Below, one piece after another: positions 8,522 through 17,047 of a stretch of 40,660 nucleotides of DNA (position 1 is its first letter; each line of letters starts with the position of its first letter). This DNA comes from Sphingobacterium shayense (GTDB lineage Bacteria; Bacteroidota; Bacteroidia; Sphingobacteriales; Sphingobacteriaceae). The translations under genes were made by a program, and so were the position numbers. The DNA is taken from NCBI RefSeq assembly GCF_013179575.1, contig NZ_JABMCQ010000017.1:1-40660 (forward strand), in the 5' to 3' direction. Under the pieces are notes generated by a model. That model was not told the origin of the DNA. It did no database searches and worked only from the letters and a program-made list of their open reading frames with translations.

Positions 8522-8555
8522 ATTTGGGGTATATCCAAATAATATTTTACCTTTG
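8522..8555 (+). promoter_or_regulatory. Second putative promoter with dyad
   Basis: TTTG at 8523-8526 and TACCTTTG at 8548-8555 are separated by 21 bases, two more than the ideal. The inverted repeat ATTTGG-N7-CCAAAT (8522-8540) covers the -33 element and could be an operator. A weaker match than the 8359 promoter. Confidence 0.35.
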
Positions 8556-8598
8556 TAATAGGTTTAGGTTGATTACCTCGTACAAGAGGTTATATTTT

Positions 8599-8640
8599 AA
8601 AGCCTGGAGAATCGCCCGATTCATCCAGGCTTTATATTTT
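8599..8640. terminator. Terminator hairpin downstream of DUF3078 gene
   Basis: Outer stem AAAGCCTGG (8599-8607) with CCAGGCTTT (8625-8633), and an inner stem GAATC/GATTC capped by GCCC. The plus-strand side continues TATATTTTG, the minus-strand side AAAATATAA. It can end the minus-strand DUF3078 gene (stop at 8642) and any plus-strand transcript arriving from 8560. Confidence 0.7.
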
Positions 8641-8641
8641 G

Positions 8642-9553
8642 TTAAAATTTATAGGTTATTCCCGCCCCCAAAATTTGTCTGACTTGTAGTCCGGGCCCTT
8701 TTTCTTCTAAGCCATTCTTAATTTTCGGCACCATTGTATTATCGTCATATAGCAGTTGGACACCGGCGTTAACGGTTATATAGTCGTTCACTGTCATAAA
8801 CAGATTTGCTGTGTAATCCACATCAATGTTTTGAGGGTCTTCTAAGTAATTCGAGTATAGTTTTAAAATGTTTTCAAATGAGATATTTTTCATAAGGTTA
8901 ACCTTGTAATATGCATCCAATGATGCACCAAATTCGGTGCGAATATTTTTGTCAGCATCTAATCCATAGTCTGTTCGAAGGGAGTCAATTCCGACAAAAA
9001 TAAATCGAGCAGAAGCAGGGGAAAGATTTACACGAAAGTTGTCTGAGCGTTTGTAGGCGAAGCCCGGTCCAAAGCTTAGGTAAGCCGGTGCGAATGAGCC
9101 CGATAGCAGGCGCTTAGGTTCAGTCGTATAGTCATACCCTTTTGCAAATTGAGTGTTGAAGTTTAGAAAGAAAGTATACATCCAATATTGTTTAGCCTCA
9201 TACCCAAGCAAACTATTAATCATAAAGCGATCATCATTCTTACGCCAGTCTGTTTCTTTTTGAAAGGTTTGACCGTATGCAGCCAAGACTTTGTTATCCC
9301 AGTTCCATTTCCCTTTTTTATAGTTAAAATCATAATTAAAAATAAGATTTCCTGCAAAGGAGTTAACACCACCAGCAGCCCAATTGGAAAAAGTACTTTG
9401 ATTGATCAAAAACGTGTTCTCTCCTTTAATTGTCCATAATTTTGTCGTGTCAGTCGCGGTACTACTTTCTGCAGGAGGAAGGTTACCTTGTGCAAATACA
9501 GAATTGCCTAAGAAAATGGCTGAGGCGTAAAATAGAGTTTTAAGTAGCTTCAT
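8642..9553 (-). CDS. DUF3078 outer-membrane-type protein
   Basis: 303 residues from the ATG at 9553, chosen because it opens a clean signal peptide (MKLLKTLFYASAIFLGNSVFAQG); the longer frame to 9595 would place 14 residues before it. The body matches DUF3078: LWTIKGENTFLINQSTFSNWAAGG, then alternating aromatic and hydrophobic strands (YWMYTFFLNFNTQFAKGY), ending in GITYKF with a terminal Phe as in outer-membrane barrels. It is probably a small beta-barrel of unknown function. It is divergent from rlmH, with TACCTTTA near 9670 as a possible -7 box. Confidence 0.88.
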   Translation of the reverse strand: MKLLKTLFYASAIFLGNSVFAQGNLPPAESSTATDTTKLWTIKGENTFLINQSTFSNWAAGGVNSFAGNLIFNYDFNYKKGKWNWDNKVLAAYGQTFQKETDWRKNDDRFMINSLLGYEAKQYWMYTFFLNFNTQFAKGYDYTTEPKRLLSGSFAPAYLSFGPGFAYKRSDNFRVNLSPASARFIFVGIDSLRTDYGLDADKNIRTEFGASLDAYYKVNLMKNISFENILKLYSNYLEDPQNIDVDYTANLFMTVNDYITVNAGVQLLYDDNTMVPKIKNGLEEKGPGLQVRQILGAGITYKF

Positions 9554-9721
9554 TTTTGCTTGATTAAAGTGTAAAAAATGTAATTTTGAATTCATATAAA
9601 AAAGTGAAATAATGAATTATATTTCGGTGAGTTACCAATTTCTAGTCGGGTCGACTAATTATCTACAACATAAAGGTAAAGAAATATTTCATTTTTGCAA
9701 TAAATAGAAATCGCCAAAGGT

Positions 9722-10195
9722 ATGAGAATTACTTTAATATGCATCGGCAAGACCGATGAAAACTTTGTCATTACAGGAATTGAAAATTATCTTAAGCGGT
9801 TAAAGCATTATATTAATTTCAACATTTCTATTATTCCCGATATAAAAAATGCTAAAAACCTCAATCAAGATCAACAAAAGGGGAGGGAAGGAGAATTAAT
9901 ATTAAAGCAGCTTGGAAGTACAGATTTTTTAGTGCTCTTGGATGAGCGAGGTAAGGAATTTCACTCAATTGGTTTTTCGCGATATTTAGAACACAAAATG
10001 GTTAGTTCGGTGAATAATTTGGTTTTCGTGATTGGCGGCCCCTATGGGTTTTCATCTGAAGTTTATCGACGGGCAGATCAGCAAATATCGCTTTCCAAGA
10101 TGACGTTTTCACATCAAATGATAAGACTATTCTTTGTCGAACAGGTCTACCGTGCATTTACCATAATGCGAGGAGAACCGTACCATCACGAATAG
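9722..10195 (+). CDS. rlmH: 23S rRNA (pseudouridine-1915-N3) methyltransferase RlmH
   Basis: SPOUT-class methyltransferase that N3-methylates pseudouridine 1915 of 23S rRNA on assembled 70S ribosomes. 157 residues, against about 155 in E. coli. Visible motifs are the N-terminal MRITLICIGKT, LLDERGKEFHS, the SAM-binding knot VFVIGGPYGF, and the C-terminal HQMIRLFFVEQVYRAFTIMRGEPYHHE, which is nearly invariant in the family. The start is fixed by the family-typical N-terminus. A tiny membrane protein gene follows 66 bases downstream. Confidence 0.97.
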   Translation: MRITLICIGKTDENFVITGIENYLKRLKHYINFNISIIPDIKNAKNLNQDQQKGREGELILKQLGSTDFLVLLDERGKEFHSIGFSRYLEHKMVSSVNNLVFVIGGPYGFSSEVYRRADQQISLSKMTFSHQMIRLFFVEQVYRAFTIMRGEPYHHE

Positions 10196-10250
10196 AATAT
10201 TTTAATTTATTTTTATGTAATTTGGAACTATAAATCATCATAATAGAAAA

Positions 10251-10256
10251 AGGAGG
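10251..10256 (+). promoter_or_regulatory. Strong Shine-Dalgarno sequence
   Basis: AGGAGG lies 5 bases before the ATG at 10262. This is notable because most genes in this window lack any such sequence, as is usual in Bacteroidota. It is the main support for the short gene that follows. Confidence 0.6.
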
Positions 10257-10261
10257 AAGCC

Positions 10262-10402
10262 ATGGATTTAAATAATTTAAAGAGAGATTATAAGTTCAAA
10301 AGTCAAGAGGCGTATAGGGATAAGAAACGAAATAGAAATCTGATCATCATTTGTATGATCTGTGTCGTGATACTCTTCTATTTATTTGATAGAATATTTT
10401 AA
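10262..10402 (+). CDS. 46-residue single-pass membrane protein
   Basis: ATG at 10262, TAA at 10400-10402. The protein has a charged N-terminal half (MDLNNLKRDYKFKSQEAY, then RDKKRNRN) and one hydrophobic helix (LIIICMICVVILFYLF), so it is probably a single-pass inner-membrane protein with its basic end in the cytoplasm. It has an unusually strong ribosome-binding site and lies on the same strand as rlmH. I do not recognise a family. Small membrane proteins of this layout are often missed in annotation. Confidence 0.65.
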   Translation: MDLNNLKRDYKFKSQEAYRDKKRNRNLIIICMICVVILFYLFDRIF

Positions 10403-10441
10403 TGAAAACAAGTGTAGATGCGCTTGCCTTTTTTTGACGCG

Positions 10442-10909
10442 CTAGTTGCTATCACGTTCTTGTTCTATAATGTTTTTGAAAGTTTTCCATGCCTGTTTAT
10501 CGGTTTTAAATGTTAACGATCTTTCTTGTAAAGTATCGATTGGCACGAAGCGAAATACTTCCAATTTATCCGCTTGTTTTTCATTAGAAAAATCGAAGGG
10601 GCTGACTTTTATATCAAATGTAATGGCTCCTCTTGGTTTCACTTGGTAATAGATCGAGAGAATCTGACTCTCGTTAAAACTTGATTTCTCGTAGAAATCA
10701 GTCGTATATATATGTCTTACAATGTCAATTTCAAGTTGACATTCTTCCATAAACTCGCGCTTGAGCGCATCTACTAATCCTTCGCCGTATTCTAGACCTC
10801 CTCCGGGAAATTTAGTAAACGATACATTCATGGTCTTTTCGTCACTGACTAACACCTCATTTGATTCATTGAGTAATAGACCGTATACACGGACGTTAAA
10901 TAGATACAT
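10442..10909 (-). CDS. NUDIX hydrolase
   Basis: 155 residues with a NUDIX box GGLEYGEGLVDALKREFMEE followed by CQL. The catalytic Glu residues of REFMEE are intact; the Gly that normally follows (EExGU) is Gln here. NUDIX enzymes cleave nucleoside diphosphates linked to another group, but the substrate cannot be deduced. Its ATG abuts the TAA of the upstream DUF1080 gene with no spacer, so the two are co-translated. The order of transcription is unknown protein (12458), DUF1080, NUDIX. Confidence 0.88.
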   Translation of the reverse strand: MYLFNVRVYGLLLNESNEVLVSDEKTMNVSFTKFPGGGLEYGEGLVDALKREFMEECQLEIDIVRHIYTTDFYEKSSFNESQILSIYYQVKPRGAITFDIKVSPFDFSNEKQADKLEVFRFVPIDTLQERSLTFKTDKQAWKTFKNIIEQERDSN

Positions 10910-11722
10910 TTACTGTTCTTTTTGGTATATATTAGACAGATCTTTTAGATAGATGTTGCGAAATTCAACCGGTTGACCCTCACTTTGTAAAGCAATATAA
11001 CCCCGATCTAAAATCTTGCCATCTTTTTTTTCATTTTTGATATAATTATTCACTACAGGACCACCGATTTGGGGTTTACTGTACACGAGTACAGTGTCTC
11101 CTTCAATAATATGTGTAACAAGGGAGTCCCCCAAAACAATGAGTTCTGCTTGCACCCATTGATCTCCGTCATATGTTTTTGACAACGAATTGATACAATG
11201 CGTTTCTAGGAGTTTACCTTGATAAACAATGTGCGTTCCAGGTGAACACATATTGCCTGTTGTTCTTTCATTTCCATCGCTTAAGCCACCTAAAAACTGC
11301 ATTTCTACAGATATAGGCCAATCTTGATTAACGGGCATGGTCTTGGGATCCTGAGAATGAAACATTACCCCGCTGTTGCGCAATGTGTAAGAGGGTGCGC
11401 CGGGATATAAGTCACCGATAAACCTGTATTCTAGTTTGAGGTGATAATACGAAAATGGCGTTTGATAATATAGATGACCGAATCGGTCGCCAAACTCTTT
11501 TCCATAGCCATCGTAATTTACTTGAATCACACTATCTTTCACTCGAAATGTATTCGCGAAATTTTGACCAGTGGGGTAAGAGTAAATCTTAGTTATCCAG
11601 TTGTCAAGGTTTTTACCATTAAATAAAGGGATCCATGGCTCGTCGAGCTTGTCGTTTGGAAGAGTAGTACAGGCGAATAATATGGTCGTTGAACTTAATG
11701 CGAAAAGAAGTCTTTTTATCAT
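10910..11722 (-). CDS. DUF1080 lipoprotein (putative sugar hydrolase)
   Basis: 270 residues from the ATG at 11722. The N-terminus MIKRLLFALSSTTILFAC is a lipoprotein signal with Cys18 as the lipidation site; an ATG nine codons earlier lies inside the preceding gene and spoils this signal. The body matches DUF1080 (3-keto-disaccharide hydrolase/LamG-like fold): WIPLFNGKNLDNW, LEYRFIGD, NSGVMFHSQDP, and the C-terminal VEFRNIYLKDL. Family members act on beta-glucan-type or 3-keto sugars; the precise substrate is not visible. One base separates it from the upstream gene and none from the NUDIX gene. Confidence 0.9.
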   Translation of the reverse strand: MIKRLLFALSSTTILFACTTLPNDKLDEPWIPLFNGKNLDNWITKIYSYPTGQNFANTFRVKDSVIQVNYDGYGKEFGDRFGHLYYQTPFSYYHLKLEYRFIGDLYPGAPSYTLRNSGVMFHSQDPKTMPVNQDWPISVEMQFLGGLSDGNERTTGNMCSPGTHIVYQGKLLETHCINSLSKTYDGDQWVQAELIVLGDSLVTHIIEGDTVLVYSKPQIGGPVVNNYIKNEKKDGKILDRGYIALQSEGQPVEFRNIYLKDLSNIYQKEQ

Positions 11723-11723
11723 T

Positions 11724-12458
11724 TTAAAGAAATTGAAATCCGTTATCAATGGTCATCTCGTCCACTCCAAAGAAAGAGTAGTGTTTTGGAAGGAACCATT
11801 GAAGCGTATTCATAATGGTACTAAAATCTTTCTCGTTGGCAAACTGTGAAGGGGTTATGTTAAACACTATATCCTGACTAGCATTTTTCTCGTCTTTATA
11901 ATTTCTCGCAATTAGCATCATTTTTGGGTTTTTTACACCTGAAAAATTTAAAAACTCTCGGATATGCTTTCTTAGGTAATTTGGAAATAATTCTTCTGAG
12001 GGCTGCCCCACAAGTATATCTTCATTTTCGCTAATTTCATTTTGCTCATCAAGTTTTGAAAATAAACTGGTGTCGGTGTAGAACCTACCCGAAAGCTTCA
12101 GGTTAACTAAATCTCCATAGGAGAAGACCCATTCGGGCTGTCCTTGTTGAGCATTAATTACAATACCAAAACCTTGATCCATGATAATATCCAACTGCTT
12201 TTCGATGACATAGGCTTGAAAACTTTCGTCTGTTGAAACAGTTTGCAACTGTATATAAGGGAAACCGTCATTGCTCATTATGATCTCTGGATCACCAAGC
12301 TTTAGATTTGCTTCACTAATGACCGCTAAAAATTCGTCTCGCCACTTCTCATTTCGAGTTTTGAAGGGGATTAGCATTAATTGGTTGAGAATGATCGTTT
12401 TCTCAAGGTCGCCCAAATACTGTTCCTGTTTAATTGTCTTGTTTTCGCTTTTACTCAT
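11724..12458 (-). CDS. Conserved hypothetical protein
   Basis: 244 residues, acidic, with no signal peptide or membrane helix. I do not recognise the family. Visible features are a helical N-terminus (LGDLEKTIILNQLMLIPF), a beta-rich middle (FPYIQLQTV, WVFSYGDLVNLKLSGRFY) and a C-terminal segment TLQWFLPKHYSFFGVDEM. The overall look is faintly like SseB or enhanced-serine-sensitivity type proteins, but not enough to name it. First gene of a three-gene unit with the DUF1080 lipoprotein and the NUDIX hydrolase. Confidence 0.75.
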   Translation of the reverse strand: MSKSENKTIKQEQYLGDLEKTIILNQLMLIPFKTRNEKWRDEFLAVISEANLKLGDPEIIMSNDGFPYIQLQTVSTDESFQAYVIEKQLDIIMDQGFGIVINAQQGQPEWVFSYGDLVNLKLSGRFYTDTSLFSKLDEQNEISENEDILVGQPSEELFPNYLRKHIREFLNFSGVKNPKMMLIARNYKDEKNASQDIVFNITPSQFANEKDFSTIMNTLQWFLPKHYSFFGVDEMTIDNGFQFL

Positions 12459-12558
12459 CGTATATTTAACCGTAAAAAGAGCCTAAAAGTAAGTATAATT
12501 GCTTAAAACAAAAATTTCTTTTCTGTTTTAAGCTTCTCGTCAAGGTCGAAGCACTATT

Positions 12559-12588
12559 GGGAATAACAGGTATATTTTAGTACTTTTG
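12559..12588 (+). promoter_or_regulatory. Putative promoter of the E1 dehydrogenase gene
   Basis: TACTTTTG at 12581-12588 fits TAnnTTTG, with a TTG-ending -33-like element (ATTG, 12556-12559) 21 bases before it. This gives a 5' UTR of about 14 bases to the ATG at 12609. Confidence 0.4.
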
Positions 12589-12608
12589 CTAAAACCATAG
12601 TTTAGTAT

Positions 12609-15026
12609 ATGTCTGAAACTATCAATAATGTAAACAGTGATTTCGAAACATCCAAAATCAGTTTTAATGACTTTCGCGAGATCATATTGAATGATTATAA
12701 GATTGCCATTGAAAGTAGATTTGTGAGCTTGCTAGGAAGAAAAGAAGTCCTGACTGGAAAAGCTAAATTTGGAATTTTTGGCGATGGCAAAGAGATCGCT
12801 CAAATCGCGTTATCTAAGGTATTTAAAAATGGTGACTGGCGATCCGGATATTATCGTGATCAAACTTTTGCGTTTGCCTCAGGGATTTCCAATGTATATC
12901 ATTTTTTCTCTCAATTATATGCGAATCCAGATTTAAACTCAGATATTTCTTCCGGGGGTAGGCAAATGAATTGCCATTTTTCAACACAGCTTCTTGATAA
13001 TAAAGGTTTTTGGTTAGATCAGACTCAGCAGAAGAATTCAGTTTCTGATATTTCTACAACAGGAGGGCAGATGGCCCGCATAGTAGGTTTAGGACTAGCT
13101 TCTAAATTATATCGTGAAAACTCTAACCTCGACAATTTATCATATTTTTCGAATAACGGTGACGAAGTTGTTTTTGCGACAATTGGTAATGCGTCGACCT
13201 CTGAGGGTGTATTCTGGGAAACTTTGAATGCCGTAGCGGTAAAACAGATTCCGGTGGTTATTTCTATATGGGACGACGGATACGGTATCTCAGTTCCTAA
13301 TGAGATACAAACTGCGAAGGGCGATATTTCTGCTGCTATACGTGGATTTCAGCGCGAAACAGGTACCAATGGTGTTGAGATTTTTCAAGTCAGAGGATGG
13401 GATTATCCTGCATTATGTGAAGTATATGAGAAAGCTGCTTTATACGCACGAGAACAGCATATTCCATGTGTTATTCATGTAACAGAGATCACACAACCTC
13501 AGGGACATTCCACATCGGGTTCTCATGAACGATATAAAACTTCCGAACGTTTAGAATGGGAGCGTAATAACGATTGTAACCTGAAAATGCGTGAATGGCT
13601 GCTAACCTCAGGTATTGCTCAGGAAGAAGAACTCTTGGAATTTGAGAAGGACGCGAAAGAGTTTGTTCGTCAAGAACAAAGGCGAGCTTGGGCGGATTAT
13701 AATAAAACGATACGGAAAGATCTTGACGAAGCAATCGGCCTCCTTGCCGATATTGACTTACCGGCTGTGGAAATCCCTTTAAAGACATTAAAGTCTTTAA
13801 GTGAGCCATCATTAAAGGAGGTTTATTCGAATGTTCGTCGTGCTATTCGGGATTTGAGAGGGGTGGCTGCTGACGAAAAAATGCATCTGCTTAAATGGTA
13901 TACTGCTAAAGTCGATGAGAATTATGATCGATATAATGATAAACTTTTTAGTGAGACAGCAGAATCCCCGCTAAATATTTCTCCTGTAAACATTGAGTAT
14001 AATGAATCCGGTCTGCTAGTGGATGGGAGAGAGATTTTAAACGCCTGCTTCAAAGCGAATTTCGAACGTGATGAACGTATCGTCGCCTTTGGTGAAGATG
14101 TTGGTCTAATTGGTGATGTCAATCAAGGGTTCGCCGGTTTACAAGATATTTTCGGTGATCAAAGAATTTTTGATACAGGAATTCGTGAATCCGTCATAGT
14201 TGGTAAAGGAATTGGACTAGCGATTCGTGGATTACGCCCAATTGCAGAGATCCAATATTTGGATTACTTGTTATATGCATTACCCGTATTAAGTGATGAC
14301 TTAGCAAGTTTAAGTTATCGTACTAAAGGAACGCAAAAGGCACCGGTTATTATTCGTACACGTGGACATCGTCTGGAGGGGGTTTGGCATTCAGGCTCTC
14401 CAATGAGTGTCTTGTTAGGGGCCTTGCGTGGAATACATCTTTGTGTTCCTCGTAATATGACTCAAGCGGCAGGAATGTACAATACATTGCTTCGTTCAGA
14501 TGAACCTGCGGTCGTGGTCGAATGTTTGAATGGTTATCGTCTCAAAGAGAGAAAGCCAAATAATGTTGGAGAATTTACTGTGGCGATTGGGGAAGCGGAG
14601 CTGATGCGGGACGGTACTGATATTACAGTTATTTCGTATGGCGCTACCTTAAGGGTTGTTATGGATGCTTCGGTTGAATTGGAAAAGTTAGGAATCTCTA
14701 TTGAAGTGATTGACGCGCAGTGCTTACAACCATTTGATCGCAAACATTTGTGCAGTAGTTCTTTATCGAAAACGAATAAAATTTTGGTCGTTGATGAAGA
14801 TATGCCCGGTGGAGCATCTGCTTTTATTTTAAAAGAAGTGTTGGAAAACCAAAATGGATACTATCTACTGGACGGTCAACCACGAACACTTTCTGCAAAA
14901 GCGCATAGGCCACCTTATGGCTCTGATGGGGATTACTTTACTAAGCCCTCAGTCGATGATATCGTCGAGTTGGCTTATCAAATGATGAGTGACTATAACG
15001 GAAGCAAGTTTCCGCAACTAATTTAA
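12609..15026 (+). CDS. Fused E1 alpha/beta, 2-oxoacid dehydrogenase
   Basis: Thiamine-diphosphate-dependent E1 of a 2-oxoacid dehydrogenase complex (branched-chain 2-oxoacid type by architecture; pyruvate not excluded). 805 residues, in which the alpha subunit (about 1-370) and beta subunit (about 455-800), separate genes in most bacteria, are joined. The alpha part shows the diphosphate-binding stretch from GNAS (193-196) to WDDGYGIS (221-228). The beta part shows FGEDVGLIGDVNQGF, DTGIRESVIVGKGIGLAIRGLRPIAEIQYLDY, and VDEDMPGG near the end. E2 and E3 are not in the window. It converges on the ROK kinase gene with a 10-base gap. Confidence 0.92.
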   Translation: MSETINNVNSDFETSKISFNDFREIILNDYKIAIESRFVSLLGRKEVLTGKAKFGIFGDGKEIAQIALSKVFKNGDWRSGYYRDQTFAFASGISNVYHFFSQLYANPDLNSDISSGGRQMNCHFSTQLLDNKGFWLDQTQQKNSVSDISTTGGQMARIVGLGLASKLYRENSNLDNLSYFSNNGDEVVFATIGNASTSEGVFWETLNAVAVKQIPVVISIWDDGYGISVPNEIQTAKGDISAAIRGFQRETGTNGVEIFQVRGWDYPALCEVYEKAALYAREQHIPCVIHVTEITQPQGHSTSGSHERYKTSERLEWERNNDCNLKMREWLLTSGIAQEEELLEFEKDAKEFVRQEQRRAWADYNKTIRKDLDEAIGLLADIDLPAVEIPLKTLKSLSEPSLKEVYSNVRRAIRDLRGVAADEKMHLLKWYTAKVDENYDRYNDKLFSETAESPLNISPVNIEYNESGLLVDGREILNACFKANFERDERIVAFGEDVGLIGDVNQGFAGLQDIFGDQRIFDTGIRESVIVGKGIGLAIRGLRPIAEIQYLDYLLYALPVLSDDLASLSYRTKGTQKAPVIIRTRGHRLEGVWHSGSPMSVLLGALRGIHLCVPRNMTQAAGMYNTLLRSDEPAVVVECLNGYRLKERKPNNVGEFTVAIGEAELMRDGTDITVISYGATLRVVMDASVELEKLGISIEVIDAQCLQPFDRKHLCSSSLSKTNKILVVDEDMPGGASAFILKEVLENQNGYYLLDGQPRTLSAKAHRPPYGSDGDYFTKPSVDDIVELAYQMMSDYNGSKFPQLI

Positions 15027-15036
15027 GTGACTGCGG

Positions 15037-15888
15037 TTAAATATATAATGAGGCTGCACCTAGAATTGCAGCCTTTTCTGCGTATTGACCCACGATTATT
15101 TCAAAAGGAGCGAACTTTTCTTTGTTATAATTGGAAATTAGATCATAAGCTCGCGCAATATTTCCACCAAGAATAAAAGTTTTACATTGATGGAGATTAG
15201 CAAAATGCGTTAGGAAGTCACTAAAAGATAGACTGTATTCAGTCATAAGCATCTCGAAAGCCGGCGTACCTTTATGTTTTTCTAATATTTCTCTGAAGCC
15301 CTCCTCCCTAAATCCAGATAGCTCGTAAAAGCGTTTAGTGAACCATCGGGTCGCCAAATATTCTTCAAATATACCATCGCGATACTGGGTGTTCCATAAG
15401 TCTGCGTCGAAAGCCTTTTGATTTCTGTGCCAAACAGAAGATCCTAATCCTGTACCTAATGTGATACCTAAAATTGCGGGCCTATCCTCGAGTTTAGCTG
15501 CAAATACTTCTCCTTGTAAAAAAGCCGCCGCATCATTGATAAAACACATCTGTTTATGATCTGGGAAATAATCACCTAATTCTTTACCGACATTAATTTG
15601 GTATAATGAGTCGTATTTATCTTGACCATTCATTAGAGAAATACCATTTTCGTAATCAAATGGTCCTGGAACAGCAAATCCCAAGCGCGTAACTGTCGCC
15701 ACACTTTTGTTGATAGACTGGTTAATTGTATTTGCCCAAATATGTAAAATCGATTTAGCAGATTGTCTAGAATTTACATGGCTCCTAGAGATTGTATGCT
15801 CAAGAATTTGCCATGTAGAAATATCGACTACTGCACATGTTATATGTGTCCCCCCAATATCCGAAGCCAGTACTAAATTATTCTCCAT
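15037..15888 (-). CDS. ROK-family sugar kinase
   Basis: 283 residues. It has the ATP phosphate loop DIGGTH near residue 10, the sugar and catalytic segment [11 protein letters not shown] (Asp as the presumed base), and [11 protein letters not shown]. The zinc-binding CxCGxxGCxE signature of classical ROK proteins is absent; the corresponding region reads [19 protein letters not shown]. It is most likely a hexose or N-acetylhexosamine kinase of the shorter Bacteroidota type, and not a repressor because it lacks an N-terminal DNA-binding domain. It is the last gene of the aromatic operon and overlaps the aroC end by 11 bases, yet has no obvious metabolic link to it. Confidence 0.85.
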   Translation of the reverse strand: MENNLVLASDIGGTHITCAVVDISTWQILEHTISRSHVNSRQSAKSILHIWANTINQSINKSVATVTRLGFAVPGPFDYENGISLMNGQDKYDSLYQINVGKELGDYFPDHKQMCFINDAAAFLQGEVFAAKLEDRPAILGITLGTGLGSSVWHRNQKAFDADLWNTQYRDGIFEEYLATRWFTKRFYELSGFREEGFREILEKHKGTPAFEMLMTEYSLSFSDFLTHFANLHQCKTFILGGNIARAYDLISNYNKEKFAPFEIIVGQYAEKAAILGAASLYI

Positions 15889-16972
15889 TGGTGTATGCTT
15901 TATATCGTAGGTAATGGTCTGCTAAAACTAGCGCAGTCATAGCCTCAACAATAATAACCGCGCGAGAAACAACGCATGGATCATGGCGACCTTTACCGGA
16001 AATTGTTGTGGTTTCTCCTGCGTTATTTAATGTGTCTTGATCCTGCATTATTGTAGCAACAGGCTTGAAGGCTGTGCGGAAGGTAATATCCATTCCGTTA
16101 GAAATTCCTCCTTGAATACCACCAGAAAAATTTGTGAGGGTGCGTATCTGATCATTTTCTTTCAAGAATATATCATTGTGATTTGACCCACGCATTTCAG
16201 AACCGTTAAATCCTGATCCATATTCAAATCCATGCACTGCGTTGATACTTAGCATCGCCTTTCCTAAATCAGCATGTAATTTGTCGAAAACCGGTTCACC
16301 TAAGCCCACTGGTACACCACGTACAATCGTCGAAATTTTCCCCCCAATGGTATCGCCACTTTTTCGAACCTGGTCAATAAGCGCAATCATTTCGTTTGCG
16401 GTTCCTGGGTCGGCACAACGGACGATATTGTTTTCTCTCATTTCAAGCAAATGAGATAGGTCTCCAGTATCTAGGTTTGGAGCTTGTAAGGGACCTACAG
16501 CGTCAACATGTGCAAATATTTCTATTCCTTTTTTTTCTAAAAATAATTTAGCGATCGCCCCGGCAGCTACCCGAGCCGCCGTTTCTCGAGCTGAGGATCG
16601 ACCGCCGCCACGATAATCGCGAATACCATACTTCTGTTGGTATGTATAATCGGCATGCGAAGGGCGATATTTATCAGCAATATGCGAGTAATCTTTTGAC
16701 CGTTGGTCTTCGTTTGGAATTAGAATAGCAATTGGTGTACCCGTTGTTTTTCCTTCAAAAACACCCGAAAGAATTTGTGCCTGATCACTTTCCTTACGCT
16801 GTGTAGTAATTTTGGATTGTCCAGGTTTACGTTTATCTAGTTCTGATTGGATAAAATCTTCGTCTATTTCTATTTGCGCAGGACAACCGTCGATAATTAC
16901 ACCGATAGCTTTTCCATGAGATTCACCAAACGTACTTATTCTAAAAAGGTTGCCAAACGAGTTTCCGGCCAT
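15878..16972 (-). CDS. aroC: Chorismate synthase
   Basis: Converts 5-enolpyruvylshikimate-3-phosphate to chorismate using reduced FMN as cofactor. 364 residues, the usual length. Signatures include the N-terminal [18 protein letters not shown], the FMN-site stretch [20 protein letters not shown], and the C-terminal [20 protein letters not shown]. It lies downstream of aroA on the minus strand with a 75-base gap holding a 14-bp hairpin (17001-17038), and its end overlaps the ROK kinase start by 11 bases. This is the fourth enzyme gene of the operon that begins with pheA. Confidence 0.97.
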   Translation of the reverse strand: MAGNSFGNLFRISTFGESHGKAIGVIIDGCPAQIEIDEDFIQSELDKRKPGQSKITTQRKESDQAQILSGVFEGKTTGTPIAILIPNEDQRSKDYSHIADKYRPSHADYTYQQKYGIRDYRGGGRSSARETAARVAAGAIAKLFLEKKGIEIFAHVDAVGPLQAPNLDTGDLSHLLEMRENNIVRCADPGTANEMIALIDQVRKSGDTIGGKISTIVRGVPVGLGEPVFDKLHADLGKAMLSINAVHGFEYGSGFNGSEMRGSNHNDIFLKENDQIRTLTNFSGGIQGGISNGMDITFRTAFKPVATIMQDQDTLNNAGETTTISGKGRHDPCVVSRAVIIVEAMTALVLADHYLRYKAYTNGE

Positions 16973-17000
16973 AATTTTTTAATATTTCGTAAATATATGT

Positions 17001-17038
17001 GAAATCAGCAATAACAAAAAACTATTATTGCTGATTTC
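17001..17038 (-). repeat. 14-bp hairpin between aroA and aroC
   Basis: Perfect inverted repeat GAAATCAGCAATAA (17001-17014) and TTATTGCTGATTTC (17025-17038) with a 10-base loop, in the aroA-aroC gap. No U tract follows in the direction of transcription (ACATATATTT), so it is more likely an mRNA stability or processing element, or a weak attenuator, than a full terminator. Confidence 0.7.
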
Positions 17039-17047
17039 TTGAAATTA

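Larger units (their letters stand above)
8300..8641. other. Gene-free stretch with two transcript-like units
   Basis: No credible coding frame. It holds the ribE promoter on the minus strand (about 8317-8324), a plus-strand promoter-palindrome-terminator unit (8359-8458), and a second, weaker plus-strand promoter with a dyad and a terminator hairpin (8522-8640). The last hairpin probably also ends the minus-strand DUF3078 gene. Confidence 0.6.

Noticed and set aside
8300-8641. FMN riboswitch for riboflavin synthase
   Set aside because: The ribE promoter lies only about 18 bases from its start codon, leaving no room for the long conserved FMN aptamer.
13489-13812. 107-codon minus-strand frame within the E1 gene
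   Set aside because: Antisense shadow of a well-conserved E1 alpha region; no independent start signals.
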